Source: Gracilaria gracilis (Eukaryota > Rhodophyta > Florideophyceae > Gracilariales > Gracilariaceae). Taken from it: 64,000 nt of DNA. The notes beneath the pieces are model-generated. The model did no database searches and was not told the origin of the DNA. It saw nothing but the letters and a program-made list of their open reading frames with translations. Below are positions 39,500 through 50,770 of this stretch, in pieces (position 1 is the stretch's first letter; each line of letters starts with the position of its first letter). The translations under genes and the position numbers were made by a program. The stretch is from positions 124,001 to 188,000 of the forward strand of contig JARGSG010000225.1 of the NCBI GenBank assembly GCA_030374805.1. Direction: 5' to 3'.

Positions 39500-41260
39500 G
39501 CTAGGGCACCAAGACAACTGTCCTTTTACTGATTACGGAACCTCCAAGGCAAACGGGACCAACGAAGCGAAACAAGATAACTTCAAACAAAGCTGAACAG
39601 AAAACGCAAACTTTACGAAATTTGTACCTTAAAGGGCCCCTCACCGAATTAATTTTCATATAGCACATAGTCAACCACCTGCGCCGCCGCAACGCTACAC
39701 TTCGTCCAGCGGCCTTCAACAAAACTCTGACGCAACCAAAGCTCTTTTGCGAGAATTTGCGATTGCCCGACGCACTTGTAAAGATCTTGGCATGACAAAG
39801 GGCTCTCCATACCGTTCCGAACGGGTAATTGCGCACACACGCTCATGATGGCGACGAAGTATCTGTCTCCTTTCTTTCTCAATAACTTCTTTCTTCTCCT
39901 TTTCTGCTGTTGCCGCCATGTTCTTCCCCTTCGACAAGTGCCGAGATTTCTTACTCAGTTGCAGCAGGGAAAGCGCCACTTCTGTCGTAAGAACAGCACC
40001 GTACGTCGTGTCAAGAAATCCGGACGAATGAAAATGTTCGTCTTTTACGATTTCCGTGACGGTTTTGTCCTTTGCCTTGTCCATCATTGCTAACATTTCT
40101 TCCAATGACGCAATGCGATTTGGTTCTTTGAAGCTGAAAGGCCTTGCTTGGGCAACCAGGCATCAGTCGTCCACAGGAGAGATTTTACATTTTGCAAAGC
40201 CTTTCTTGATGTTTGATACTGTGAAGCATAACAGGTAGGCATTGGATATGACGTGCGCTACGTCAAACTCATCAACGGGTGCGCGGGCCCTGCGACGACT
40301 GCGATACACTAAATCAAGCATCTGGCGGAAATGGTGCTTCATCGGCGGAAATACACCAACGTCTAGCGGCTGTGTTGTTCCACTTTTATGGGCGGGAAGC
40401 GCGTATGCGATGACAACGTTTTATGCGAGAAGCTCTAGCACTGGAATGCTTGGATGGGTTCGATGCCCATCGTATATAAGAAGGATTTTGCGATTGTCGG
40501 TTCGGAGTGGTGCTGTGTCGTCTAGGAAATGCTCAGCCCATTTAAAGAATTTCCAATATCAACCGAGGCGATTTCTTTTGTAGCGGTAACAACGGAATGG
40601 GGAGGAAGTCATTCGGTGATTGATTGGGCAACCCCAACAATTTTCCATTGCTACGAGCTATTGTTCTTTTTCGTAGAAGGGTTCCCTGATTAGCAAACAT
40701 TGGTATTCCGGGCCTTCCATCCGCTAACATGGTTCCTAGTAACGTGATGTGATTCAAATTTTTTAACTCAAACGAGGGGACCAAAGACCTTCCTTTATTA
40801 TGCACGTACCTATGACGCATTCTGCCAAGCGGTCGTGATTGGAGCGGTGAAAACCCTGTCTCGTCTACATTCAATATGTGCGAGCGTGCCATTTTGTGGT
40901 GTTGAACGAGCTTCTTAATGGCCGTCATGTGATGCACAAGAACTTTCGCATTGGTTGCAAATTAACGTTTTGCTTCCCGTCGGGAGGGTTGACGCAATGT
41001 GATTTTGTTACTGTGCCTTACCGCGAATAGCTCACAAAAGTGGCGTCCGGACCTACCGTTCTTAAAGCGAATTCGTCCTCGGCGATGAGGTGGAAGAGTC
41101 ATGACCAGCATTTCAACGCAGTCTTGCAGATCTTTACGACAGAGAGGCCTCCCGCGTTTGCTGTACTCAAGGAGCAGGTCAACCATTCGTAGTTCTTCTG
41201 ATTTTGTCAAATACAGGCGGGAGTTTGCGGGAATGCTTGGTTCTTGTGATCCTTTTTGAA
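39500..41260 (-). pseudogene. Pogo/Tigger-like transposase relic
   Basis: Minus-strand pieces in order: an N-terminal DNA-binding part near 41210 (LLLEYSKRGRPLCRKDLQ), HMARSHILNVDETGF-type sequence near 40880 containing the first catalytic Asp (NVDETGF), HITLLGTMLADGRPGIPMF near 40740, then in another frame near 40450-40370 LLIYDGHRTHPS-like and PLDVGVF-like motifs that carry the remaining acidic residues, and a Lys/Glu-rich C-terminus at 40105-39716. Several frame changes and stops. The NVDETGF ... DGH ... PLD style is that of pogo/Tigger transposases of the Tc1/mariner superfamily. Confidence 0.75.
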
Positions 41261-41698
41261 AGTGATAGTGCGGGCTCGAAGGAGAGAGATCGACTTGCGC
41301 TGTGGCATCACGGAAGAAAATGCAATCGTTTACTAGCTTGATGCCATTTGCAATGTGTCTGCTGAATCATTTGTCGCTAATCCAGACGTATTAATTAATG
41401 ATGACGGGAGCAATTGAAGCAGGTCGCAAGGCTTGGGACGGAGGAGAACTACGGTGAGGCTGGGGCCGCATGGAGATGTTTTTATATAGTTGTTTGCGAG
41501 GTTTGCGGTGCACTTTGTTTGACTTCGAATTTATGGTGTCTTTGACGTTGCTTTTACGACTGCATCATGGCAAGGAGGGATAGAAGATTAAGATGGAGAT
41601 TGTCCGCCACCTTGCTGGGATGCAGGGTGTTTGCGTTTCGTTTCGATATTATGTAATTCTGACGTATTGTCTATATTCCCGTGAGAAATAGAACGTCC
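41261..41698. other. Spacer between the pogo-like relic and the PB-C transposase
   Basis: Nothing recognisable apart from being AT-rich. It should contain one boundary of the pogo-like relic. Confidence 0.35.
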
Positions 41699-43740
41699 TT
41701 AACAACTTCTGCACATGAGAAAGTTTGTGATAAATCCATGTACAGAGTCCAGAATGAAGTGAACCAAGTTCATCGGTGTTAAATTATGAACCTTAAAGCC
41801 AGTATTTTGTTGTTTTTTCTTACTTCTTTGATAGAAAGCCTCATTTTTGAACGGCAGGGACCCGTTCATTCGCAGAGAAGCACCTGCGGTACCAGTTCCA
41901 GTGATTATTGCAACGTCTGATATTTCTCCAGGTGCATCAAAAGTTCGGTGACGACGGATGGAATCAAAAGAATTCTCTATCAATTGATCCAAAAGCTTTG
42001 CATAGGAGTCCTTTTTGTGTAAGACGGTCCCTAGCGCCCTTGCTCTCTTTGTACAACAGCCACGAATAACAATAGAAACAGATAAAAGACTCGTATTGAG
42101 CCTCAGAGCCCAATCTTTCACCTGAAATTTCTTTTCCAGATTTAAATCATCTTGGCGGCATCTATTGTGCGTGTGTATTTGTGAACAAGTTTGTTAATAC
42201 GTTTAAACAACCTTTGTAATTAGAATTGTCAATGTCACAAACTGAGCATCATTTCCGATAGACCTCCATCTCGACCTTACGATTGTTCGGCAAGAAGAGT
42301 TGTACCGGATGTACTTACAGAATATCGTCTTTCCCTGTCCATTCATAGAATGGCCATCACAACCAGGCTTTCTGGATGACCTTTGCTTACCATTACCACC
42401 TGATCACCTCTCTTCGAAATTTTCTTTTGTGACAGGTGCGCCATGGGATACTCCTTGGTTGCCGTCTTAATCACACCAGTGAGTCGTAATCCGCGATGAA
42501 TTAATGTAGTCGCCGTTGTAACTGACGCAAATGCAGAGTCAGCGCATACAAGTAGATTAGAATTAAGCCATTGTTCTGTTAAACGTAACACAATTGCCGC
42601 CCCATGAGGATGGTTTTGTTTATATGTCCTCTGTAGGGTTTTTTCCGATGAGAGCACGAGTTCTAATCCAAGAATCATTCCACTCACACCGCAGCAAACA
42701 GTTTTGATTTCAAATCCATTCTCGGGCTTACGATCAATAGCCACGTAATGAGGTAATCCTTTCTGAACCCAATCGCCGCTGAGACCTTACCAACGAGACA
42801 TGCTTTCATCAACGCACAGAGTATGAGCAGGAACAACATGTGCTCTTCGATGTTGGTTAATGGCCAGCACGAATCCACTTACATGTGACCAACGACTGTC
42901 GCAACTGTCCGTCAAGGTGTACTGGCTGAAAAAGTGATACAAGACATAAGTACCTCAAATCCTTTCGGACACATTATCTTCCCAAACTGAGGTAGAGAAA
43001 TATATTTTGAAGCCGATTGCTTAGACCAAAGAGATCTGCGATCTGTAAATTCAAACCGTGACATCAATATTAGTAGACCAAAGAACTCCAATATCTCCCC
43101 GCCTGTTGTAACTGCGTGACTGAGAAGTTCCAGCTTCTAGTTTTGTAAGAACGACTATAGATTGTAAATGGTCTTGCGGAAATATTCACATAAAGAAATC
43201 ATACGGGCGCATATGATACTGGGTCTGATTCTGACGAGGTAAATCTCCAATTGGGCCAATCAACTTTCATTTGCGATGCGCCGTAGAACCCTTGAGAGAT
43301 AGCATAACCTCCTGATTGGTTCAAATGCGATCATGCGCAGTGTTGGTCATCCCTTGTACTTCTGTGGAGGTATTATCGGTATTGGCGAAAACAGCTTCTG
43401 TCGGTGACTCCGTGACGGTTGTTGGGTTTAATATGATAGTTTTGCCCGTTTTGTGGGTCACATTATCTAGGTCTTGCAGATCAGGTTCTTTTGCTTTCAA
43501 GCTGACGAGTTTGGTCATGCATCTTTTAATACGGTTTTGAATTTTCCAGTCTACTTGAAGAGATGTTTGACGTTTGCCAGTTTTTGTCAACACTTGAACG
43601 CTGACAACTGTTCCGGTCAGTCGTTTCGCCTTCCATAGAGGACCAAACAAACGTTTGCATTCAGCCCCGCAGTTTACAAAGCTTGCACGATTGTTGACAA
43701 TGTTACCGACAGTCAGTCGATGATTTGACGGCTTCGGCAT
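41699..43740 (-). pseudogene. PB-C piggyBac-like transposase, decayed
   Basis: Starts at ATG 43740 (MPKPSNHRLTVGNIVNNRAS) with the same N-terminal domain as PB-B (RLFGPLWKAKRLTGTVVSV). Further pieces: DRKPENGFEIKTVCCGVSGM near 42730, VCADSAFASVTTATTLIHRG near 42560, LTGVIKTATKEYPMAHLS near 42480, then KDWALRLNTSLLSVSI near 42120. Stops and frame changes separate them. The shared blocks DRKPENG[LF]E[MI]KTVCCG and FTGVIK/LTGVIK with PB-B show one lineage. Confidence 0.8.
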
Positions 43741-43999
43741 TTTTGTTGTGTTTTTAGTTTGCTGGTGAGAAAGTGTCCGCAGTATTGGAATTCTGCCGTG
43801 AAAGACACAGAACATTTGGTTGGAACGGAGAGAAGAGATAATTTTCAGAAGTACAATGGGAAAAGCTGTAAAATAATATCTTTACACTAAAACTGGGGGG
43901 AAATTTTGTACTCATATGAGTACAGTTGGACTCATATGAGTAACTTTGTCGTGTAGACACTAGCCCCAGTTTATGAGCTAGTGAAATCGGGGAGACTGT
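43741..43999. other. PB-C right terminus and junction with gypsy-2
   Basis: Holds two CATATG-centred palindromes (43908-43923, 43930-43941) and the PB-C end at about 43960, then 39 bases to the gypsy-2 target site ACTGT (43995-43999). Confidence 0.6.
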
Positions 44000-44099
44000 T
44001 GTAGTATATCGCGCTCGCATGAAGGTTTCTTACTATTTAGGCATATTTCGACGTATGGGGTGACTGCCCCTAACAGGAGTATATAAATAGTAACAATTA

Positions 44100-46212
44100 C
44101 AGTGATCCCGCGTTACAAGAGTGTGGAGCATAGACATCGTCTGCATGCTTATAAGCCTCGTCGGAATACAACGAAAGATCACAAAAGCCTTTTAAGATAA
44201 AAGCATTACAATATCTACTGAACTGGAAAGGAGGAGTCTATGCGAGATTGAATCAAACTGGTAACTCGCTTACTACGCAGAGCACTTTGAGCTCTTTCCA
44301 AACCCATAATACATGCAGTATCAGTATCTACTTCTTTCTCCAGTATAAGTAGAGTAACGGGAAGGTAGGCAAGCCTGTCGTCGACGCTGAGATCTTCCAG
44401 TAAACTTCTATCTTCTTCCATGTCTTCTTCGTTCTCTTCTTCGTTGTTTGTAGTATCTAAAGCTTTAATAGCAATTTCATCTACAGTGGCAAAGCTTGTG
44501 CATTTGTCGTTCTCTCCGTCCACGTTAGGCAAAGAACTCACCATAACCGGATTAAAAACAGCGGGAAAACTAACTATTGTGCCAGCTCTATAAGCTCAAT
44601 GCCCAGTGTCTCTTCATCATCTTGCCCATTTCGTGATATCCTTTCACCAACCAGCAGCCCTGTGTGTAGCCAACAGTACCAGAACACACTATTCAGCATA
44701 TCGGATTCCCAATTACGCTTCACTTGCCTCATAGCCGCCAATTGATCAACCTTATATATGTCATGCACATCAATATCCATCTGATCCAAAGCTCTGCAGT
44801 ACAAATAGGAAGCACTTCAATACTTCCATGGACACTTGCGTTATCTAGCAAAAGTAACAACTTCTTGGAAGGCGAAAGGGTTTCTACATGACTAGAAAAT
44901 CATTGAAGCCAATCCAAAAATATAGAGCTGGTCATCCATGCCTTCTTGTTCCAATGGTAATCGAATCCCAGCTCAGAACCAGTTTTTTCTTGAAGCAGTG
45001 TGGTCTCTGTGCCTTGCCAATTATTAGAATAGGAATGCCGTTAGTCCCCGTAGAATTTGCAAATGCGAGAAATGTTAGCCTCAACTTTTCTTTCTTTCTT
45101 CCTAGTAGTCGCTCTGGTGCGATAGTACGGTCCGGTGCCAAGCAATAAAAAGGCCGAACTCATCGGCATTGTAGCAGTCCTCCACATTTTAGACTTCAAA
45201 TTTTGCCCTTAACGTGCCTAATTTGTCCGCTATTGCTCCTTCGTCTGGATCGCCACTTTCTCCGTGCGACTTAAATGACCTCAGGCTGTGTCGATTCTGG
45301 AAATTATAGAGCCACCCTTTGCTCAGCGTAATAGTTATTTTCGCATTCGCATACAAATTTTCATTCATCACTCGAAGTATGCGTCTATCTGATTCAATAA
45401 TTAAAGCTCCATTGATAGCTCTACGTTCTGAAAACCACAGCATTATCCAGTTCAAAAGTGCATTTTCGAACTGAGGAAATGCACCGTGACGAGCTCGATA
45501 TCCATTCTGGGTATTGGGTGCGGTACTTGTGTTCTTTTGAATGCGAGATACTGTAGCTTGAGAAGGTGGTTTGGACAGTTTAAATTTCTCTTTTTGGCCC
45601 ACAGTGCAAAAGTGATTTGATCGCAAGAAAGATCTTGTTGCAAACGTCTTTGGTGTTTTTCTCGGATTCGATTCTTTTGTTGGAGAGACAGGGCTATTCG
45701 CGTACACATTTTAGGATAGCTCTGAATTTTTCTTGAAGCCGTTTCTCTTCAATTTGAGACCTACAGTAAAATGAAAAAGTTCTACTTTATATATGTGAGG
45801 TGTTCTACAGTTTAGTGTTACTTGTTTAGATTCTTCTGGTTGCAGAACATGAGCAATTAAGTGTCTTGTGAACCCTGAAAGTGCTTTTGTTTCATTTTGG
45901 TGCCAACAGAATGGTAGAATTGGAATGTAGGCTACGTTTCGGGCATAGTGCTTGTTTGTGAATTGAGGTGAGGGGTACAAGCAAGAGCACTAGGTATATA
46001 TGAACCCTTAAATCAAGAATTGAATGTTTCATAAACGCACTGTTTAGGATACATTTGATTTTTTATATTTTTCTTGTTTATTCTGCTATCCTTATTCATG
46101 CACCATACTACCTATTGCTTCAAAATTGAAGTTCTTCACTTCATAGACCGAGCATGCATTTTCTACCCAGCAAATCCTTATTGCGCGAGATTTTTTTACT
46201 GCGGGATCACTG
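44100..46212 (-). mobile_element. Tigger/pogo-like element with TIRs and TA duplication
   Basis: Ends CAGTGATCCCGC (44100-44111) and its inverse GCGGGATCACTG (46201-46212), flanked by TA on both sides (44098-44099, 46213-46214). Length 2,113 bp. Contains a decayed transposase on the minus strand. Inserted in the left LTR of gypsy-2. Confidence 0.93.
44215..45709 (-). pseudogene. Tigger-like transposase, frameshifted
   Basis: Pieces on the minus strand: N-terminal DNA-binding part 45707-45189 (SQATVSRIQKNTS helix-turn-helix, FPQFENALLNWIMLWFSERR, then GWLYNFQNRHSLRSFKSHGE), YNADEFGLF near 45160 (first Asp), RLTFLAFANSTGTNGIPILI then IGKAQRPHCFKKK (45070-44980), a LLLLDNASVHGS-like segment near 44840 (second Asp), YKVDQLAAMRQVKRNWESDM and HTGLLVG (44755-44640), and an acidic tail to 44215. 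Stops between pieces make it inactive. The layout is standard for Tigger/jerky-type transposases. Confidence 0.9.
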
Positions 46213-46485
46213 TACTGTAGTCGGAATCACACGGGGATTGCGGATGCGTTGAGAGGTTGCCCACGTACACGTAGTACGAGCGCCAGGGCTCGTGAACAAG
46301 TACCACTGCACGTGGGCCTAATTTAGGTGGTTTATTTAATTACTTGTTGTCGCGAGCTCACTACTGAGCTCGGCGGTGAGCTCGCCGCTGTGAACAGTAA
46401 AGTCCTCCGAACCAGGGTCGGCTCTAGACCTCTTCGCCTTGGGGGCTCATCGACTCCTTCCATGAAAGAGGCTGCGTTGCATACG

Positions 46486-47281
46486 TGTAGTGCAATGCCC
46501 CAATGGGGAAAGAACCACGAAGACGTTCGGTATCTTCCTCACACGAGGTAGCAAAGCAAGCAGAACCCTTCAAGGGATGACATGACTAAGTCGGAATGTA
46601 AGGCCGAGGTCACCCTTCACGACGAGCGTAGGAAGATGAGACAAGAAGGTATTCCGCGTGAGCAGCGTGTGTGTGTTATCCACCAAGGAGGCGAAGTGTC
46701 CACAGTGTGACGAGTGCGACGCGGTGTCAGCACAGGCTGCGAGTGGCGCAGTAACCACCCAAAAGCAAGGAAAAGAAGGGAAAGGAAAGAAAAGGAAAAG
46801 GAAAGTCCACAAGATGTGGTTAAGGATACGGCAAAGCCGGTGGAAACCTTTTACAAGGGCGAACGCGACAGCGATTGGTAAATACTCCCAATAGTGGGTT
46901 CGTTTAGGGGATGCAGGGAGGATAGAAAGTCCTTAGGCTACGGGATATCCCTCCAAGGAGGAGTTGAGTACCGCCGAAGACGAAGCAGTCTAGGGCCAAA
47001 ACCCTGGTTGGGGGAGGTTTACTGGGTGCGATGGCAGAGTTGCCGGCGCACTAAGTAGTGTAGCTCGCCTCCCGTACTGTACGGCAAATGCCATAATAAT
47101 CTAGAATACCCCCATAAAAGGTGCAGAATTACCAGCCATGCTGTGCCAACCTCCTGGACTCTGCCGTGTCCCACGTGTCCCATCCACCAACGTGGCCATC
47201 GTATGTAGTCATAATTAACCCAGCCGACATGTCGGAAATAACTAAGTCATGGGAATCCCTCAAGGAGGGCGTTGCACTTCG
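46486..47281 (-). repeat. Solo LTR nested in the gypsy-2 left LTR
   Basis: 796 bp, starts TGTAGTGCAATGCC and ends GGGCGTTGCACTTCG on the plus strand, in minus orientation relative to gypsy-2. Flanks ATACG (46481-46485) and ATACT (47282-47286) are a plausible 5-bp duplication with one change. Confidence 0.8.
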
Positions 47282-47685
47282 ATACTGGTGGTCTATCTTC
47301 CCTGCATCTTCTAAAGAAACCTAAGTGTGGGAGTTGCTCACCGCTGTTTGTCGCGTTCGACCCTGTACAGGGATAAAACAGGTCTTTACCGTACCTTTTG
47401 CTCCCTTTGCCATTTTTCTTTTCTCCATTCCCCGATCCCGCTGATTTTATATTCCTCTTTCCCACTTTTGTGCACTCCTGCCTCTTGTGAGGATACTATC
47501 ACCCTCACACGTGGCGCCCCACCGGTTTATATTCTAATCTCTACGTTCCTCGTGACGGCTTGGCCTTGGCTTACACCCGACTTCGTCGTGGCTTGCCAAA
47601 GAGGCTCTGTCTGCTGGCTGCCTTCCTAGAGAGGAAAATTTCATATATCTCCTTGGTGTTTTCCTGCCTCTGGTGTTGCACTACA

Positions 47686-47705
47686 AATTGGTCTCCCAAC
47701 TTAGA
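47686..47705 (+). promoter_or_regulatory. Gypsy-2 primer-binding-like site
   Basis: AATTGGTCTCCCAACTTAG directly after the left LTR, matching gypsy-1's site in 14 of 17 bases. Confidence 0.6.
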
Positions 47706-47793
47706 ATCAGTACTTTAGAAACACACCTACTCGTTTGTTTTTCTCTCTGTCAGGTTTCTTTTCTACTTCTAGAAGTTTCACGTTGAACGGTTA

Positions 47794-49330
47794 ATGGAGA
47801 AATCCTGTCTCGCAAAGTTTGAGATGGAAGCTGCGGTTACTCGCAATCGTTCCCACAGTGGTGGTGTCACTTGGAATAATCGATTCATCTCATGCATCCA
47901 CAGACGTGTGGGTTCCACCCTTGGTGTGAATAATCCGTCTAAGATGTCTGTTCAACAACCAGCGCACCGGAAACTTTCATTTACACCGTTGCTCCCCTCT
48001 ACTGAACTGCTGGCCCGGCCCCGGCCGTTGGTGCCGCAGCCCTGACTGCTACAGTTACACCCGCTGTTCCGGTTGTCCAGTTCACTCGGGAGAAGGACAA
48101 CACCTCAAAAATTGTTACTCTGCAAGATCAAATGCCCAAGTTGCGCACTTCCCGCAACTCCCTTGTAGAGTTGGTCAATTTACTACGCCAACAGACAGAA
48201 GATTTACCTGCAAACTATGTCTTTGAGGATCTCCGTACGTTGCGAGGTGATATCAACATCATGCTGGAATGCTTTCGTGGACGCGCTGCCTTCGTTGAAG
48301 GAATTCAAACCCAATTCGATCGTATGGGAGCCCGTCTGGAGGCGTTAGAGCAAAACATTGTTATGTTTGCTACTACTCCGGCGGAGGTGGTCGCTGTATC
48401 GCACTGAGCCAAGAACTCTGCGCGCGAGAAGAACCGCCGTAGGCAGAAGGTCCAGCAGGAAAACCACGATTCAGACTCGTCGACTTCATCGGCTTCGGAC
48501 CCGAACAACTTGTAAAATGTTAACTCGTCAAACTCATTGTCGGACGCTGACCGTGAGAAACGGGCGTCACGCTCTATGAGGTCTACAGTCACGGAAGATG
48601 CGGGTTTTGCTAGTAAGGGACAGAAGCACTCTGGCTTGAAAGCGCTGAATCCCACGAACTCTCTCTACGAAAAGTTGTTTTCATACCGGTACTACCATTG
48701 GGAAGACTCTTCTTTGGATCGTACACCGCGTGGTACGGGAAAATAAAATTATTACATCAAGCGGATGCAGCTCTCGCCCTGCAACTAGTTGTCAAGTGAG
48801 GAACACCCAATCTTGGTGCTAGATTTCTTTGCTCGCCTCGTCCCGGAAGCAGATATACTCGGAATAAATGAAATACAGGCCTACATTTCCTTAGGGCATT
48901 TCTTACGTGGTGTGGCCGAGGACCAGTATCACTCTGTGAGAGGCTCTGCAAGTGCCTCCGAAGGAGAGGTTACTTGCTTGCTCGAAGCAGTTCAATACCT
49001 GCTACGGTCGTATGCCACGAATGGTTCCATTCAGTCAGTGATACTAGCTTTGCAAGACACACGTCAACGCTCATGCGAGACGGAGACCGACTATTCGGTA
49101 CGCCTGAACAGGGCTTTCCACCATTGTGGGAATTTCCATTCCGCTACAGAGCATTGTACGACATTCATCGACAGACTCTACCTGGATATCCAGATTTTGG
49201 TCGCCCGCTTTCGCAAAGATAGCAAGAATATCGCCTACCAGGAGCTTATTCAGTATGCAAGAGCCCAAGGTGACTCCCTCCGTGCCGGAGCCCCGGGTAT
49301 TGTTTTAAGTCCGCCAAGGCGTTGTTGATG
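47794..49330 (+). pseudogene. Gypsy-2 gag, decayed
   Basis: Pieces: 47794-48045, 48132-48407 (coiled-coil-like, LRTSRNSLVELVNLLRQQTE and RLEALEQNIVMF) and 48789-49328 (capsid-like, EAVQYLLRSYATNGSIQSVI, HCGNFHSATEH, IDRLYLDIQILVARFRKDS). The last part resembles the gypsy-1 capsid region in layout. Frames are broken between pieces. Confidence 0.65.
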
Positions 49331-50200
49331 GAGACCAAGTTCCCATCTGTCTCGCTCGTCGCGGATGAAGCACCTCCAAAGAGGTACGAGAACGTCCAAC
49401 TCGCCCATAACAGTATCGATTTCATTCCAGCAACGGGCCTCCCGTCGACAACAGACGTTTCCTTTGGGACCCCTCAAGAAGGCACCGTGCTTTTTGCCGA
49501 TTCCCCCGAGTTCGAGTGTTACACATCCCGTATTCGAACGGAAGAACTCGCTTTAGAGGCCAGGATAGCAGGATACCCGCCAGTCGGGACGTTTTACGCA
49601 TAACTGGAGTACATCCATACGTCAGGGTTGGCAGGCTGTGATAGCATTGATATGCCATCTCTACCACAACCATGGTCACACATCACCACAGTGCTTTCTC
49701 TTCCTTCGGAAATAGCCAAGGCGACGGTGAACTATGAGGTGCTCACTCCAGAGGAGAAGCGTTACGTCCTGATGACGTCGCATCACCGGGCCGAAACGGA
49801 CTTTGCCCACGTGGGGCCAACAGCGCCGGTATAACAGCATGCCCCGGCCTAGCCGGCTCATCTGGTAGCACTGGTACACCACGTCGTGGACGATCGAAAC
49901 ATCGCTGTTGCGGAGCTTTGAGGCCAACCTGTCCAAGCGCTCGTGGTCAAGGCACCTGCACACCAGCGGCAGGTGGGAGGCTAAGTAAACGAAAGAGGGA
50001 GTCTCCCATTCGGGAGAGGCGTCCTCAGTGCAAAGGCTGTTGACGTCCGAGGCGTTGCCACCTTTTTCCTCGGAAAGGTCTCTTGGAGGAAAGACACTGC
50101 TGACGCGAACTCGGGACACTTCGGTGTTCTCGCTCAACCGTGGATAAGGGTTAAGAAAACCCGGTTCCCGGATATAATCCTTGCCATGGGCATAGGCAGT
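49331..50200 (+). other. Gypsy-2 gag-protease linker, decayed
   Basis: Frames at 49322-49603 and 49628-49834 carry acidic, retroelement-like sequence without a recognised motif; frames on the other strand appear to be shadows. Confidence 0.4.
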
Positions 50201-50770
50201 TTCTTATGCACCTTCTCACGGTGTTAGACACCGGTGCAGGTCCGAAATTCATCGTGGTGTCCCTCCTGCCACCGATTGTGCGGACGCGTATCCGCCTCAA
50301 AGCGACCCCTGAAGCCGCCGAAGCGAGTAAAATCCGTTACCAACGGTAGTAACAATCTACTTAGTCGTGCGTTTGGGGACCTTCCAGGTCAAGGTCGAAT
50401 TTGTGGTTCTTCGGTCATTGGCTGCCCCAGTTATTTTCGGATTTGATTATTGCGACATGTTCGTCGACGCAATCAGGCCCCGCCTCAAGCGTGTGGAATT
50501 CGAAGACCGCTCACCCGTTTCGGTAGTCCGTCTTCCGCTTAAGCGTGCATCGAAGAAGCCCGTTCCACTACCTGCTGCGCAGGAACCACTACCCGCGACT
50601 CGCGAATCCACAAATCTCCGCGTTGCAGCATTGGTATGTATTCTACCAGAATCCCAATTAATGGAGCAGGTCACTTCCAGTCAACAGGGTCTTCGGGTCA
50701 TTCAACCAATTACTCATTGTAAGAGAAGTATCATCTTGCTGTCACGAACGGCGTGGCACAGGTGACACCA
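50201..50770 (+). pseudogene. Gypsy-2 protease region
   Basis: Near 50216 reads LTVLDTGAGPKFIVV, the aspartic protease active site, matching gypsy-1's GVLDTGAGPCLV. Continues in another frame with TFQVKVEFVVLRSLAAPVIF and GFDYCDMFVDAI. Decayed. Confidence 0.65.

Larger units (their letters stand above)
34709..43960 (-). mobile_element. PB-C: piggyBac-like element, interrupted by PB-D and a pogo-like relic
   Basis: Left end GTGTCTACCTGAACAAG with TACTCATATGAGTA at 34731-34744; right end the inverse, ACTTTGTCGTGTAGACAC at 43943-43960, with GTACTCATATGAGTAC at 43908-43923 and ACTCATATGAGT at 43930-43941. Its decayed transposase (41699-43740) is the same lineage as PB-B's. PB-D (35161-39166) lies inside it, and a pogo-like relic lies between PB-D and the transposase remains. 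The left end is short and its pairing with the right end rests on about 20 matching bases plus the palindrome, so this span is less certain than PB-A. Confidence 0.6.
44000..47685 (+). repeat. Gypsy-2 left LTR, in three pieces
   Basis: Pieces 44000-44099, 46213-46485 and 47282-47685 align consecutively with the right LTR and with the solo LTR at 31940. For example TTAGGCATATTTCGACG...AGGAGTATATA at 44036-44085 continues after the Tigger element as CTGTAGTCGG, and the text before 46486 continues after 47282. Confidence 0.85.
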
